DNA of 11,462 nt. Source: Lysobacteraceae bacterium (GTDB lineage Bacteria > Pseudomonadota > Gammaproteobacteria > Xanthomonadales > Wenzhouxiangellaceae). Below the pieces are notes generated by a model that was given only the letters and a program-made list of their open reading frames with translations, did no database searches and was not told the DNA's origin. How positions within the stretch are numbered: the first letter of the stretch is position 1; every line of letters begins with the position of its first letter. The stretch is from positions 1 to 11,462 of the forward strand of contig JAIVHD010000228.1 of assembly GCA_020201235.1 (NCBI GenBank), written 5' to 3'. Both the position numbers and the translations under genes were made by a program. Positions 1-8,200 of this stretch are shown here, piece after piece.

Positions 1-940
1 GTGTTGGACCGATCGGAATGACCCCGCTCGGGTTGACCGTTTCATGGCTGGCATAGTAATGCAGTTTGATGGCCTCAAGGTCGATGGTTTCGGCGATGCC
101 GGGATGTTGAAACAGTTCGCGCAGGTAATTCGAAAGATTGGGATAGTCGTCGATACGGCGGATATTGCATTTGAAATGGCCGACGTAGACGGCGTCGAAG
201 CGGATCAGAGTCGTGAACAGGCGCCAGTCGGCTTCGGTCAGGCGTGTGCCGCACAGGTAGCGGTTTTCCGACAGTACGTCTTCCAGTCGGTCCAGTGTTT
301 CGAATAGCGGAATGACCGCCTCCTCGTAGGCGTCCTGGGTGGTCGCAAAGCCCGACTTGTATACGCCATTGTTGACATTGTGATAGACGATCTCGTTGAT
401 CTCGTCGATTCTTTCGCGCAGGTCCTCGGGGTAGTAGTCGCCGGGTCGGGCACCAATGCCGTCGAACGCGGTATTCAGCATGCGGATGATTTCAGACGAT
501 TCGTTGTTGACGATGGTACCGTTTTTCTTGTCCCAGATCACCGGCACGGTCACGCGTCCGGTGTAGCCGGGGTCGGCAGCGGTATAGACCTGGTGCATGT
601 AGGTGGCGTTGTGGATGGGGTCGGGCACGACCTTGTAGCCGGGCTCGAAGGTCCAGCCGTTTTGCTTCATTAGCGGGTTGACCACCGAAATCGGCAGCAT
701 GCGCTCCAGCCCCTTGAGCTTGCGAAAAATCAGCGCACGGTGAGCCCACGGGCAGGCATAGGCCACGTATAGATGATAACGCCCGGCCTCGGCTTTGAAG
801 CCGGCTTGGCCGGACAGGCCGACCGAACCGTCGCGCGTGATCCAGTTGCGAAACGCCGATTTGGAGCGCTTGAATCGTCCGCCGGTGGACTTGGTGTCGT
901 ACCACTGGTCGTGCCATTTACCGTCGATCAACAAACCCAT
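1..940 (-). CDS. yqjG: Glutathionyl-hydroquinone reductase (YqjG/ECM4-type GST), 3' end cut by window
   Basis: The product is a cytosolic omega-like glutathione transferase. Its family reduces glutathionyl-hydroquinones to hydroquinones with GSH, releasing GSSG. The start is the ATG at 940, preceded on the minus strand by AGGAGAG about 5 nt upstream. The frame is open for 313 residues to the window edge; the family is about 320-330 long, so only the tail is missing. The thioredoxin-like domain carries the catalytic motif YACPWAHR with Cys63, the same position as the active-site Cys of E. coli YqjG. It is followed by VPVIWDKK and NNESSEIIRML, the usual glutathione-binding segment, and then a helical domain with LCGTRLTEADWRLF. 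The neighbouring FkbM gene lies on the same strand, but 273 bp separate them, so an operon is unlikely. The family call is very secure; the physiological substrate is not visible. Confidence 0.95.
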   Translation of the reverse strand, partial: MGLLIDGKWHDQWYDTKSTGGRFKRSKSAFRNWITRDGSVGLSGQAGFKAEAGRYHLYVAYACPWAHRALIFRKLKGLERMLPISVVNPLMKQNGWTFEPGYKVVPDPIHNATYMHQVYTAADPGYTGRVTVPVIWDKKNGTIVNNESSEIIRMLNTAFDGIGARPGDYYPEDLRERIDEINEIVYHNVNNGVYKSGFATTQDAYEEAVIPLFETLDRLEDVLSENRYLCGTRLTEADWRLFTTLIRFDAVYVGHFKCNIRRIDDYPNLSNYLRELFQHPGIAETIDLEAIKLHYYASHETVNPSGVIPIGPT

Positions 941-1213
941 TGTGCTCTCCTGATGCCATCGGGCTCCAACTTGCCGCTGCAATAACCCCGTCCTGTCCGG
1001 TGGGTCGCGGAGCGGGATTTAGCGGGATTGTTTTCAACCCGCCGTTTCCACCACCCATCCGCAACGAGGGGCCGCCAGGTGCTGTGGCTGGGGCGTTTCG
1101 TGACCGAGCCAAATGCCTCAGACGCGGAGCATGCTGAAGCCCCAGCAGGTTTCAAGTGTAACAATTGCGTCGCAATCGGGTGCAGCCGCCAGCGGGGTAA
1201 TGACAAGGCGGGT
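941..1213. other. Intergenic region upstream of the hydroquinone reductase
   Basis: No supportable gene lies in these 273 bp. They should hold the minus-strand promoter of the reductase and the 3' end of the FkbM transcript. I see no convincing -35/-10 pair and no terminator with a T-run. Besides the repeat and hairpin at 1011-1042, there is a 13-base palindrome ATTGCGTCGCAAT at 1164-1176, which may be an operator or chance. Confidence 0.6.
1011..1042. promoter_or_regulatory. 10-bp direct repeat overlapping a hairpin, possible operator
   Basis: AGCGGGATT occurs at 1011-1019 and again at 1021-1029, exactly one helical turn apart. The second copy forms one arm of a near-palindrome: GCGGG (1022-1026), bulged A, TTG, loop TTTT, CAA, CCCGC (1038-1042). 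It lies 70-100 bp upstream of the reductase start, a plausible place for regulator binding. The bases are seen directly; the function is inferred and weak. Confidence 0.3.
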
Positions 1214-2047
1214 TCACGATTTGGTGCCGGAAGGTCCGCTGCGACAAATATGACGGGCTATCGGGACCGAGACCGTGGCCGGCATATGCGGGTGCAGAGC
1301 AAATACGTTCAGCATGCCTTCCATGCAATCGGCTGGTGATAACGTGCGGGCCTCGGGGTCATAACGGTAGAAGCGGTAGCCCAGATCCTGCAGCCACGGT
1401 AGAAAGCGGTGCTGGTTGTTAAGCTCAATCATCAGCAGTGGGTGGCAACGCTCGATTGTTTCGCGCATGCCCTTGAGCGCCTGGAGCTCCCAGCCTTCGA
1501 CATCGATTTTGATCGCGAGCGGTGACAGGCCGAGCGCGTCGAGTCGGATCAGTCGCACGCGCCGACGGCCAAAGCGATAGCGTCCACCCGAACGGTGTGA
1601 ATACCCGGTCAGCCGGGTCTGGACGTAGTCCTTGTCGAATTCGTCCGGATCGAGCGAGGCGTTGCTGCTCAGATCGAAGCTTTTGGTGACCGGCACATGC
1701 AACTGTAGACGCTGCTTTCGATCGCTCAATCCGCGCAGTCGAAACCGGAATCGGCCGCGGCCAAGCAACGCGACCATCAGCAACGCCCAGCGCAGGCCCG
1801 CATTCGGCTCGAAGCCGAGAATGTTCAGGCTGCGGTTGACCGAGAGCAGCGACAACGCGAACTGGCCACGGTTGGCGCCGGCATCGATCACCAGGCCGTT
1901 AACGCCTTCGAGGTGTGCAAACAGCTCGATATCGCGCTCGCTGACCTGCCCGCTGCGGTATTGACCGAGCATCTCCTGCCAGCGCGGGGTCAGTACGGTC
2001 CTGTAGACCGGGCGGAGCACGCATTTGAGCCAGCGCCATCGACTCAT
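1214..2047 (-). CDS. FkbM family SAM-dependent methyltransferase
   Basis: The product is a 277-residue class I methyltransferase of the FkbM family, whose members mostly O-methylate sugars or polyketide/glycan hydroxyls. The frame is open further upstream to 2242. I chose the ATG at 2047 because AAAGGA sits 8 nt before it and the upstream extension is arginine-rich and unconserved-looking. Motif I is VIDAGANRGQFA (residues 53-64), followed by the acidic LGFEPN (Glu80). The family signature IKIDVEGWELQALKG is at 179-193 and LLMIELNN at 204-211. The segment at 95-165 is unusually Arg-rich. It is divergent from cfa across a 293-bp spacer. The substrate cannot be deduced, and no glycan cluster is visible here, so a role in surface polysaccharide or lipid glycan methylation is only a guess. 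Confidence 0.88.
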   Translation of the reverse strand: MSRWRWLKCVLRPVYRTVLTPRWQEMLGQYRSGQVSERDIELFAHLEGVNGLVIDAGANRGQFALSLLSVNRSLNILGFEPNAGLRWALLMVALLGRGRFRFRLRGLSDRKQRLQLHVPVTKSFDLSSNASLDPDEFDKDYVQTRLTGYSHRSGGRYRFGRRRVRLIRLDALGLSPLAIKIDVEGWELQALKGMRETIERCHPLLMIELNNQHRFLPWLQDLGYRFYRYDPEARTLSPADCMEGMLNVFALHPHMPATVSVPIARHICRSGPSGTKS

Positions 2048-2168
2048 TGGACGGTCCTTTCGAACCGCTGAAGGGTTGTCGGCATTCCGTCGCAAGACCG
2101 TCGAAGAGGACTCTATGGTATTGGATACGCGCCGCCTTCGCTGTCTGCCAGGAGCCCGTCGGATTGAG

Positions 2169-2191
2169 CCCGGCGGAATAAGCCGGGTTTT
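2169..2191 (+). terminator. Terminator-like hairpin in the fkbM/cfa divergent spacer
   Basis: CCCGGC (2169-2174), a 7-nt loop and GCCGGG (2182-2187) are followed by TTTT (2188-2191). The pattern fits a short intrinsic terminator on the plus strand. It is oddly placed: no plus-strand gene precedes it, and cfa begins 150 bp further on. It could be an attenuator in a long cfa leader, a barrier to transcription entering from the left, or a chance stem. The rest of the 2048-2340 spacer shows no gene and no clear promoter. Confidence 0.3.
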
Positions 2192-2340
2192 GCCAATCGG
2201 GTACACTAGAACTCCTGACATCAATCGGCTTCGCCCGCGCAAGGGTATTCAGGAATTTCCTGGCACCGGGTGACCAAGAAGGTCGTGCGGCGAGCCGTAT
2301 TCCGGCCGATGGCCATCTGACATCTACAGGGAGCACAATC

Positions 2341-3471
2341 GTGTCAGTAACGCAGAAAGTGGCATCCATGTTGAGTGCCGCCGACGTCGAGATCGGCGGT
2401 AATCGCCCGTGGGATATCCAGGTCCATGATGAGAACCTGTATCAACGGATCTTGGCCGAGGGCACGCTGGGTGCCGGCGAAGCCTACATGGACGGCTGGT
2501 GGGAGGTTGAGCGGCTCGATGAGTTCTTCGCGCGCGTGCTTCGACTTAAAGTGGATCGGTCACTTCGCAAGCCGTCGACGCTCGGCCTGATGCTGCTGAG
2601 CCGTCTTGGCAACCTGCAAAGCCGGCACCGCTCGCGGCAAGTCGCGCAAAAACACTATGATCTGCCGGTCCGGCTTTACAAGACCATGCTGGGTCCGACG
2701 ATGCAGTATACCTGCGCCTATTATGGTGCCGAAGGGTCTGGGTCCACGCTCGACGACGCTCAGCGCGCCAAGCTGGCGCTGATTGCGCGCAAACTGCACC
2801 TGGAGCCCGGCATGCGCGTGCTCGAACTCGGTGGCGGCTTCGGTGAATTGGCGCGTTACCTCGCCGCTGAGCACCAGTGCGAGATGGTCAGCTACAACAT
2901 CAGTGCCCGGCAGGTCGAGTACGCACGCCTGCGTTGCCAGGGCCTGCCGGTCGAGATTCGGCAGCAGGACTATCGTGAGGCGGCCAGGCAATCGGAGCAG
3001 TTCGATCGGGTCGTGAGCGTCGGCCTGATGGAGCATGTTGGGCCAAAAAACTACCCTGGCTTCTTCAAGCTCGCAAAAGCCCGGCTCAAGCCCGGAGGAT
3101 TAGCGCTGGTCCATACCATTGGCGGAAACACGAGCCGCGCGACGGCCGATCGCTGGATCACGAAATACATCTTCCCGGGCGGCTGCATTCCGTCCGAGGC
3201 GCAGCTGACGCGGGCCAAGCAAGACCTGTTTGTACTTGAAGACTGGCACAACTTTGGCCCGGATTACGACCGTACGCTGATGGCCTGGGAGGCCAACTTC
3301 CGGGCCGCGTGGCCGGAGCTCAAGTCGCGCGAAGGGCTGGACGACCGCTTCTACCGGATGTGGCGCTACTACCTCAACAGTTGTGCCGGGGCCTTCCGGG
3401 CACGCGGCCTGAACCTTTGGCAGATCGTGCTCAGTCATGGCGATGTGCCGCGCTACGTGCCGGTTCGGTAA
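2341..3471 (+). CDS. cfa: Cyclopropane-fatty-acyl-phospholipid synthase family methyltransferase
   Basis: The product is a 376-residue enzyme that transfers a one-carbon unit from SAM to the double bond of unsaturated acyl chains in membrane phospholipids. The start is GTG at 2341, with AGGGAG 7 nt upstream; E. coli Cfa is 382 residues. The N-terminal region GEAYMDGWWEVERLD (46-60) matches the E. coli enzyme. The SAM loop is VLELGGGFGELA (160-171), slightly unlike the usual VLDIGCGWGGLA. By alignment from memory, the residues that hold the catalytic bicarbonate in E. coli are all present: Cys125 (MQYTCAYY), Glu231 (SVGLMEHVG), His258 and Ile260 (HTIG), and Tyr309 (NFGPDYDRT). The C-terminus WRYYLNSCAGAFRARGLNLW is classic. 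The next same-strand gene is a flavin oxidoreductase, so the final product may not be a cyclopropane. A true CFA synthase is still the simplest call. Confidence 0.93.
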   Translation: MSVTQKVASMLSAADVEIGGNRPWDIQVHDENLYQRILAEGTLGAGEAYMDGWWEVERLDEFFARVLRLKVDRSLRKPSTLGLMLLSRLGNLQSRHRSRQVAQKHYDLPVRLYKTMLGPTMQYTCAYYGAEGSGSTLDDAQRAKLALIARKLHLEPGMRVLELGGGFGELARYLAAEHQCEMVSYNISARQVEYARLRCQGLPVEIRQQDYREAARQSEQFDRVVSVGLMEHVGPKNYPGFFKLAKARLKPGGLALVHTIGGNTSRATADRWITKYIFPGGCIPSEAQLTRAKQDLFVLEDWHNFGPDYDRTLMAWEANFRAAWPELKSREGLDDRFYRMWRYYLNSCAGAFRARGLNLWQIVLSHGDVPRYVPVR

Positions 3472-3495
3472 GGTGCTCACTTCCGACGTCCAAAT

Positions 3496-3757
3496 CTTCC
3501 CCAGCCGGTGGGGGCGGGCTCAATGCAATGCAGCCAACAAGCATCGAAATCAACTTCTCGCGCGCCTGCGCGGCAGGGATCAATGCAATGCACGGGGCCA
3601 AAATCCATACCGCCATCTCGCCCACTTGCGGGAGAAGTGTGGATGCAGTCCAGGGCGCGACGATCGGTATCGACCCGACCAGCGGACGGAAAGGCCCGGG
3701 CGCAGTCCAGCGATCCGACAGGCTCCTCGCGACCTACACCGTATCTCGGGGAGGGCC
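3496..3757 (+). repeat. Degenerate 57-60 bp tandem array of small hairpins
   Basis: CAATGCAATGCA occurs at 3521-3532 and 3581-3592, and a variant GGATGCAGTCCA at 3641-3652, exactly 60 bp apart each time. A further GCAGTCCA lies 57 bp on, ending at 3709. Hand alignment of the first two 60-bp units gives about 38/60 identities, and of the second and third about 33/60. Each unit also holds a GC-rich imperfect stem, clearest at 3616-3636 (TCTCGCCCACTTGCGGGAGA). These resemble the short palindromic repeats common between genes in GC-rich gammaproteobacteria, which read as PLxxAGEG in one frame. The period is a multiple of three, so the array stays open in several frames; I do not regard it as coding. 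It fills most of the 321-bp cfa-FAD gap. Confidence 0.65.
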
Positions 3758-3760
3758 GCG

Positions 3761-3796
3761 ATGGGCGTGAGTTTGTTCGGGTCGCTGTGCTCATGA
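3761..3796 (+). CDS. Possible 11-codon leader ORF coupled to the FAD oxidoreductase
   Basis: A short frame MGVSLFGSLCS starts at an ATG with GGGGAGGG 5 nt upstream, far better than any ribosome site directly before the FAD gene. Its TGA (3794-3796) overlaps the FAD gene ATG (3793-3795) as ATGA, the usual geometry of translational coupling. The peptide has no recognisable family. It could be a real leader that delivers ribosomes to the downstream start, or a chance frame at the end of the repeat array. Confidence 0.22.
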   Translation: MGVSLFGSLCS

Positions 3797-5148
3797 ATTC
3801 AGACAAGCCCGACCCATGTTCCGCCTGGGCCGCGCACCGCGCTCGCGTCGACGCGATGGCCTCGGCACTGGCCGACTCCTCCGGACCGGTGCGGCTGCGC
3901 AAGGCGACCAGCAACCTGTTCCGACCGCGTTCAGTCGCCGAGCGCACCGAGATCGATGCGGCCTCGCTGAACCACGTCCTCGAAATCGACGCGCAAGCCG
4001 GGGTGGCCGAAGTCGAGGGTATGACGACCTATGCTGACCTGGTCGACGCGGCGCTGCCGCACGGCCTGGCACCGGCCATCGTGCCGGAGCTTAAAAGTAT
4101 CACCGTCGGCGGCGCGGTCACCGGCGTCGGCATCGAATCGAGCGGCTTCCGCTACGGGCTGGTGCACGACACGGTCAGCGAACTCGACGTGCTGGTCGCC
4201 GACGGACGCGTTCTGACCTGTTCGTCCGATCAACGCGCCGAGCTGTTCCACGGCTTTCCCAATTCTTACGGCAGTCTTGGTTATGCAACGCGGGTTCGTG
4301 TGGGTCTGGTCCCGATCCAGCCTTTTGTTCGACTGACGCAGACGGCCTATGCCAAAGCCGATGAACTATTCGCCGCCATCGGCAAAGAATGTGCCGAGCC
4401 AAGCTGCGATTATCTTGACGGCGTGTATTTTGGTCCGCGCGAGTTCGTGCTGACCCGCGCTCACTTGATTGATGCGCTGCCAACCGGCACCCAGACCAGC
4501 GATTACACCTGGATGCGCCAGTATTGGCAAAGCCTGCGCCAGCGTCGCGAGGACTATCTGAGCCTTCACGATTACCTGTGGCGCTGGGACACCGATTGGT
4601 TCTGGTGCAGCAAAAACGTCGGCGCACAGTTCAAGCCAGTGCGACTGCTGCTTGGACGCCAGCGGCTAAACAGCGTCACCTACCAGAAAATCATGCGCGC
4701 CAGCCGCCGCTGGCCGTTGAGCCTTTTACAGCATGTCCGCCGGCGCACTGAGTCGGTCATTCAGGATGTCGACATTCCCATCGCCAATGCTGCGGCGTTT
4801 CTTGCCGACTTCGAAAGCGAAATCGGCATCCGCCCGGTTTGGATCTGCCCGTTCGTCGTGCCTGGAGATCCATTCTCGTTATTCAGGCTACGCGCCGATA
4901 CGCCGTACATCAATTTCGGCTTCTGGGACATGGTGCGCTCCAGCGAACCGGACGGGTATTACAACGCGCGGATCGAAGAGCTTGTCGCCAAGTACGGCGG
5001 CAAGAAGAGCTTGTACTCGCGTAGCACCTACGATGAGAAGACCTTCTGGACCGAGTACGACCGATCGGCCTATGAAGCACTCAAGCGCGAATGCGATCCA
5101 AACGGGCGCTTTCCGGGGCTTTATGAAAAGGCGGTTAGGCAGGGTTAA
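3793..5148 (+). CDS. FAD-binding oxidoreductase, DHCR24/TmsA-like
   Basis: The product is a 451-residue flavoprotein of the PCMH-type FAD_binding_4 family. The FAD half is residues about 33-175: VRLRKATSNLFRPR, the phosphate-binding stretch SITVGGAVTGVGIESSGFRY (102-121), and GSLGYATRVRVGLVP (160-174). The substrate half ends with the typical DPNGRFPGLYEKAV. The overall pattern resembles delta-24 sterol reductase (DHCR24) and TmsA, the flavin enzyme that reduces 10-methylene to 10-methyl fatty acids after the Cfa-like TmsB. The start is ATG 3793; the frame is open back to 3508, but that part is only the repeat array. No signal peptide is seen. Its position after cfa suggests it acts on the Cfa product or the same acyl chain. 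Sterol or sugar substrates cannot be excluded. The family call is firm; the reaction is inferred. Confidence 0.82.
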   Translation: MNSDKPDPCSAWAAHRARVDAMASALADSSGPVRLRKATSNLFRPRSVAERTEIDAASLNHVLEIDAQAGVAEVEGMTTYADLVDAALPHGLAPAIVPELKSITVGGAVTGVGIESSGFRYGLVHDTVSELDVLVADGRVLTCSSDQRAELFHGFPNSYGSLGYATRVRVGLVPIQPFVRLTQTAYAKADELFAAIGKECAEPSCDYLDGVYFGPREFVLTRAHLIDALPTGTQTSDYTWMRQYWQSLRQRREDYLSLHDYLWRWDTDWFWCSKNVGAQFKPVRLLLGRQRLNSVTYQKIMRASRRWPLSLLQHVRRRTESVIQDVDIPIANAAAFLADFESEIGIRPVWICPFVVPGDPFSLFRLRADTPYINFGFWDMVRSSEPDGYYNARIEELVAKYGGKKSLYSRSTYDEKTFWTEYDRSAYEALKRECDPNGRFPGLYEKAVRQG

Positions 5149-5161
5149 ACGATGGGTGGTC

Positions 5162-5178
5162 TTAACACCGACCGTTAA
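5162..5178. promoter_or_regulatory. Inverted repeat TTAAC-N7-GTTAA
   Basis: TTAAC (5162-5166) and GTTAA (5174-5178) are perfect inverted arms in the 102-bp spacer between the FAD and cytochrome genes, upstream of the candidate promoter. A regulator site or a weak 3' hairpin of the upstream transcript are both possible. There is no T-run. Confidence 0.25.
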
Positions 5179-5189
5179 CATCTCTGGAT

Positions 5190-5218
5190 TTGTCGAGTTG
5201 ACCATCATGGAGTAGACT
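5190..5218 (+). promoter_or_regulatory. Candidate sigma70 promoter for the multiheme cytochrome
   Basis: TTGTCG (5190-5195) and TAGACT (5213-5218) are separated by 17 bp, each matching its consensus at 4 of 6 bases. The implied start near 5225 leaves a short leader with GGGGAG before the ATG at 5251. The call rests on pattern alone. Confidence 0.3.
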
Positions 5219-5250
5219 TGATCGAAACCGCTGGTGGGGAGTAGCAGGCT

Positions 5251-8200
5251 ATGCGTACATTTTCGACTGTTTTGAGTCGCGCGGGGCTGACAGCCGCGAT
5301 TGGATTGCTGGTGGCGTTCAACAACGCGCCGATGGCGGATTCGACATCGACGACCTCAACGGTCGACGACAAGTCAAAGACACAGCTTTTCGCCGCTCAA
5401 CCGGTCGAACAGGCCAAGTCGCTGCCGCCGTTTCCGGCCGGTGATCCTGCCCAGTGGGTGTGCGCTGATTCACCGCCGCCACCAACCGCGGAAGAAATTG
5501 CGGCCTGGTGCAACAACAACCCCGATCGCGGCCAGCCGGCCGAGCTGCCGTCGCTGCCGGCCTCGATCGGCGATCTCGAAGCCAAGAATGCCTACGACTT
5601 CGCGCTGCGCGATTTCCTGCGTGGGCACGACTATCGCGCGCTCGGCTGGGTGCCGGACCGGGAGTGGCGCCTGACCGGCCCGCTGGCCGGAGACTTCCCC
5701 AACCCCAAAAGCTATGGCGTGCATCCGGCGGTACGTGTGTGGTACTCGCCAGCAGTGGCCGACTGGCTGTGCGACGGCCGTCCGGATCGCGCCCTGCCCG
5801 ACGGTGCCATGATCATCAAGGAAATGCACGCCATCGACGCCAAAGCGCTGGATATCGATCCGGCCGCCGAGTGCGCGGTAATCGGCAAGCCAGCCGACCA
5901 GATCAATCCGACCTCGTGGACCGTCATGGTGCGCGACAACAGCGCCAGCCACGACGGCTGGTACTGGGCCAACCCGACCGCCTCCGGCGACGGCAATCCG
6001 CCGATCCTTACCCAAAGCGCTGTCACCAGCCCGGACTTCTTCGGCCCCGATCCGCAACATCCAGCGCGCGACCCAAATTGGTACCCGACCGGCGACCTGT
6101 TCGGCGCAAACGGTCACAAGGCCTCGATCGTGTCGCCGTACAACCTGTTCGGTGGCTACTGTATGAACTGCCACGCATCGGCCAGCTCACTTTTTCATCG
6201 CTGGACAACGTCATCGGCCCCGGCATCCAGTACCGCCATTTCAGTCTGCCCGAAGGAGGTTCAGACCCGCAGGCCCCGGATGTGTCGTCGCTGGCAGGAG
6301 CCGCCCACAGCGGCAGGCCGCCGCAACACAAAGCCACCGGCTGGACACTGACGCCGCCGCGTTCGATACCAGCCGACGGATTCGAAGCGTTTTTCGGCAG
6401 CCTCGGGCCGGCCACCTTTGGCGATGCCTTCGCCTACCGCCTGCCGGCCGAGACCTTCGATCACGAAGTCGCCTCGGCCGACGGCCCGGCCGAGTTCCTG
6501 ACGTCCAGCAACTGCATCGGCTGCCACGACGCCACCGTGTCCAACAGTTCTACGCCCAACATGTTGATCACCGACCCGGAAAGCGGCAACGCCGTCAATG
6601 TCTCGCCCTACGCCGAATGGCGCGCTTCGCCGATGGGCCTGGCCGGTCGCGACCCGATCTTCTTCGCTCAGCTCGAAAGCGAAACCAACCACCTGCCCGA
6701 GCACGCTGCCTGCATCGAAAACACCTGCCTGCACTGCCACGGCGTCATGGGTCAGCGCCAACTCGGTATCGACACCCACACCGGCGACGACCCGTGCCGC
6801 GACCTGTTCGCAATCGAGCCGCCCGAAGGCGTCAAGTTCGGCCAGCCGCTGGCACTTGAAGACGTCACGCACTACCAGAGCGACCAGCCGAACGCACGCT
6901 ATGGCAATCTCGCGCGCGACGGCATCTCGTGCCTGGTCTGCCACCGCATCTCCAAAGATGGCCTCGGCACCCAGGCCGGCTACACCGGCAACTGGGTGCC
7001 GGGACCGGCCGAAGAAGTCTACGGCCCGTATGAGCAGGTCGTGACCCGGCCAATGGAAAACGCCCTGGGCTTGACGCCGCAAAACGCCGACCAGATCAAG
7101 GACTCGGCACTTTGCGGCAGTTGCCACAACATCCTGCTGCCGGTCTTCAACAATGACGGCACGCTGCACAAGATCACCGCGCCGGACGGCAGCGTCGTGA
7201 CTGCCACCTACGAGCAGACCACCCATCTTGAATGGAGCAACAGCGACTTCGCCCGCGGCGACACCTTCCAGTCGTGCCAGGACTGTCACATGCCGACCGC
7301 CTATAAATCGACCGACCTGGCCGGCACCAAAATAGCCAACATCGAATCCGACGAATTCGCGCCGACCGCCCACCGGCTGCCCGACGAGGACATCAAGCTG
7401 ACCCCGCGCGATCACTACGCGCGCCACTCGTTGCACGGCCTCAACCTGTTCCTCAACGAAATGTTCCAGCAGTTTCCGCTGCTGCTCGGCATCCGCCAGA
7501 TCGACTACATGGGCGCAACCACCACCCAGCCGGCGCTGATCACCTCTTCGCAATCGATGCAGCGCATGGCCGCGCAGGAAACCGCCGACATCGGCATCCG
7601 CGACCTGCGGATCGACCCGGCCACAGGCATGGTCCAGGCCACCGTCACGCTCGAAAACAAGACTGGCCACTACCTGCCCTCCGGCGTCGGTTTCCGCCGC
7701 ATGTTCATCGAATTTACCGTCACCGCAAAAGACGGCAGCCTGCTCTGGGCCTCCGGGCGCAGCAACGACCTGGGCGTCATTGTCGAAGGCACCGGCAGCA
7801 CGCCGCTGGCGACCGAGCAGGGCATCGCTCAAACCGAATTTCAACCGCACTATCAAACCATCACGCGCCAGGATCAGGTCCAGATTTACCAGGAACTCAT
7901 CAAGGATTCCGACGGCCACCTCACCACCGCCTTCCTGCGCCGTGCCCAGCCGGTCAAGGACAACCGCCTGCGCCCGCGCGGCTTCGATCCTAAAGTGTTC
8001 CTCAAAGACCCATCGCCGTTCATCCAGATCCTCGGCGAAGTCGAAGGCCAGGCCGCCAAGGATCCGCACTACACCGATCCAACGCGCACCGGCCGCGGCC
8101 AGGTCTTCTACCACTTCACACTTGCGCCCGAAAATGCCGCGCAAATCGGACAGGTCCGCGCCACGCTCTACAGCCAGAGCATCCCGCCGTACTACCTGCA

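Noticed and set aside
2048..2242. N-terminal extension of the FkbM methyltransferase to 2242
   Set aside because: The extension is Arg-rich and unlike the family. ATG 2047 has a good AAAGGA ribosome site and starts close to the expected domain boundary.
3496..3757. A CRISPR array in the 60-bp periodic region
   Set aside because: The repeats are degenerate, lack a constant 24-40 bp repeat with unique spacers, and no cas gene is present.
3508..3792. An upstream ATG at 3508 that would add 95 residues to the FAD oxidoreductase
   Set aside because: The added part is the 60-bp repeat array read through; it has no family similarity, and the FAD domain begins normally after ATG 3793.
5198..5218. 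TTGACC (5198) as a -35 box for the cytochrome
   Set aside because: The nearest TAGACT lies only 9 bp downstream; TTGTCG at 5190 gives the normal 17-bp spacing.
5470..6174. A 234-codon minus-strand frame
   Set aside because: It is antisense to the N-terminal module of the cytochrome, which has a signal peptide, ribosome site and family-like motifs.
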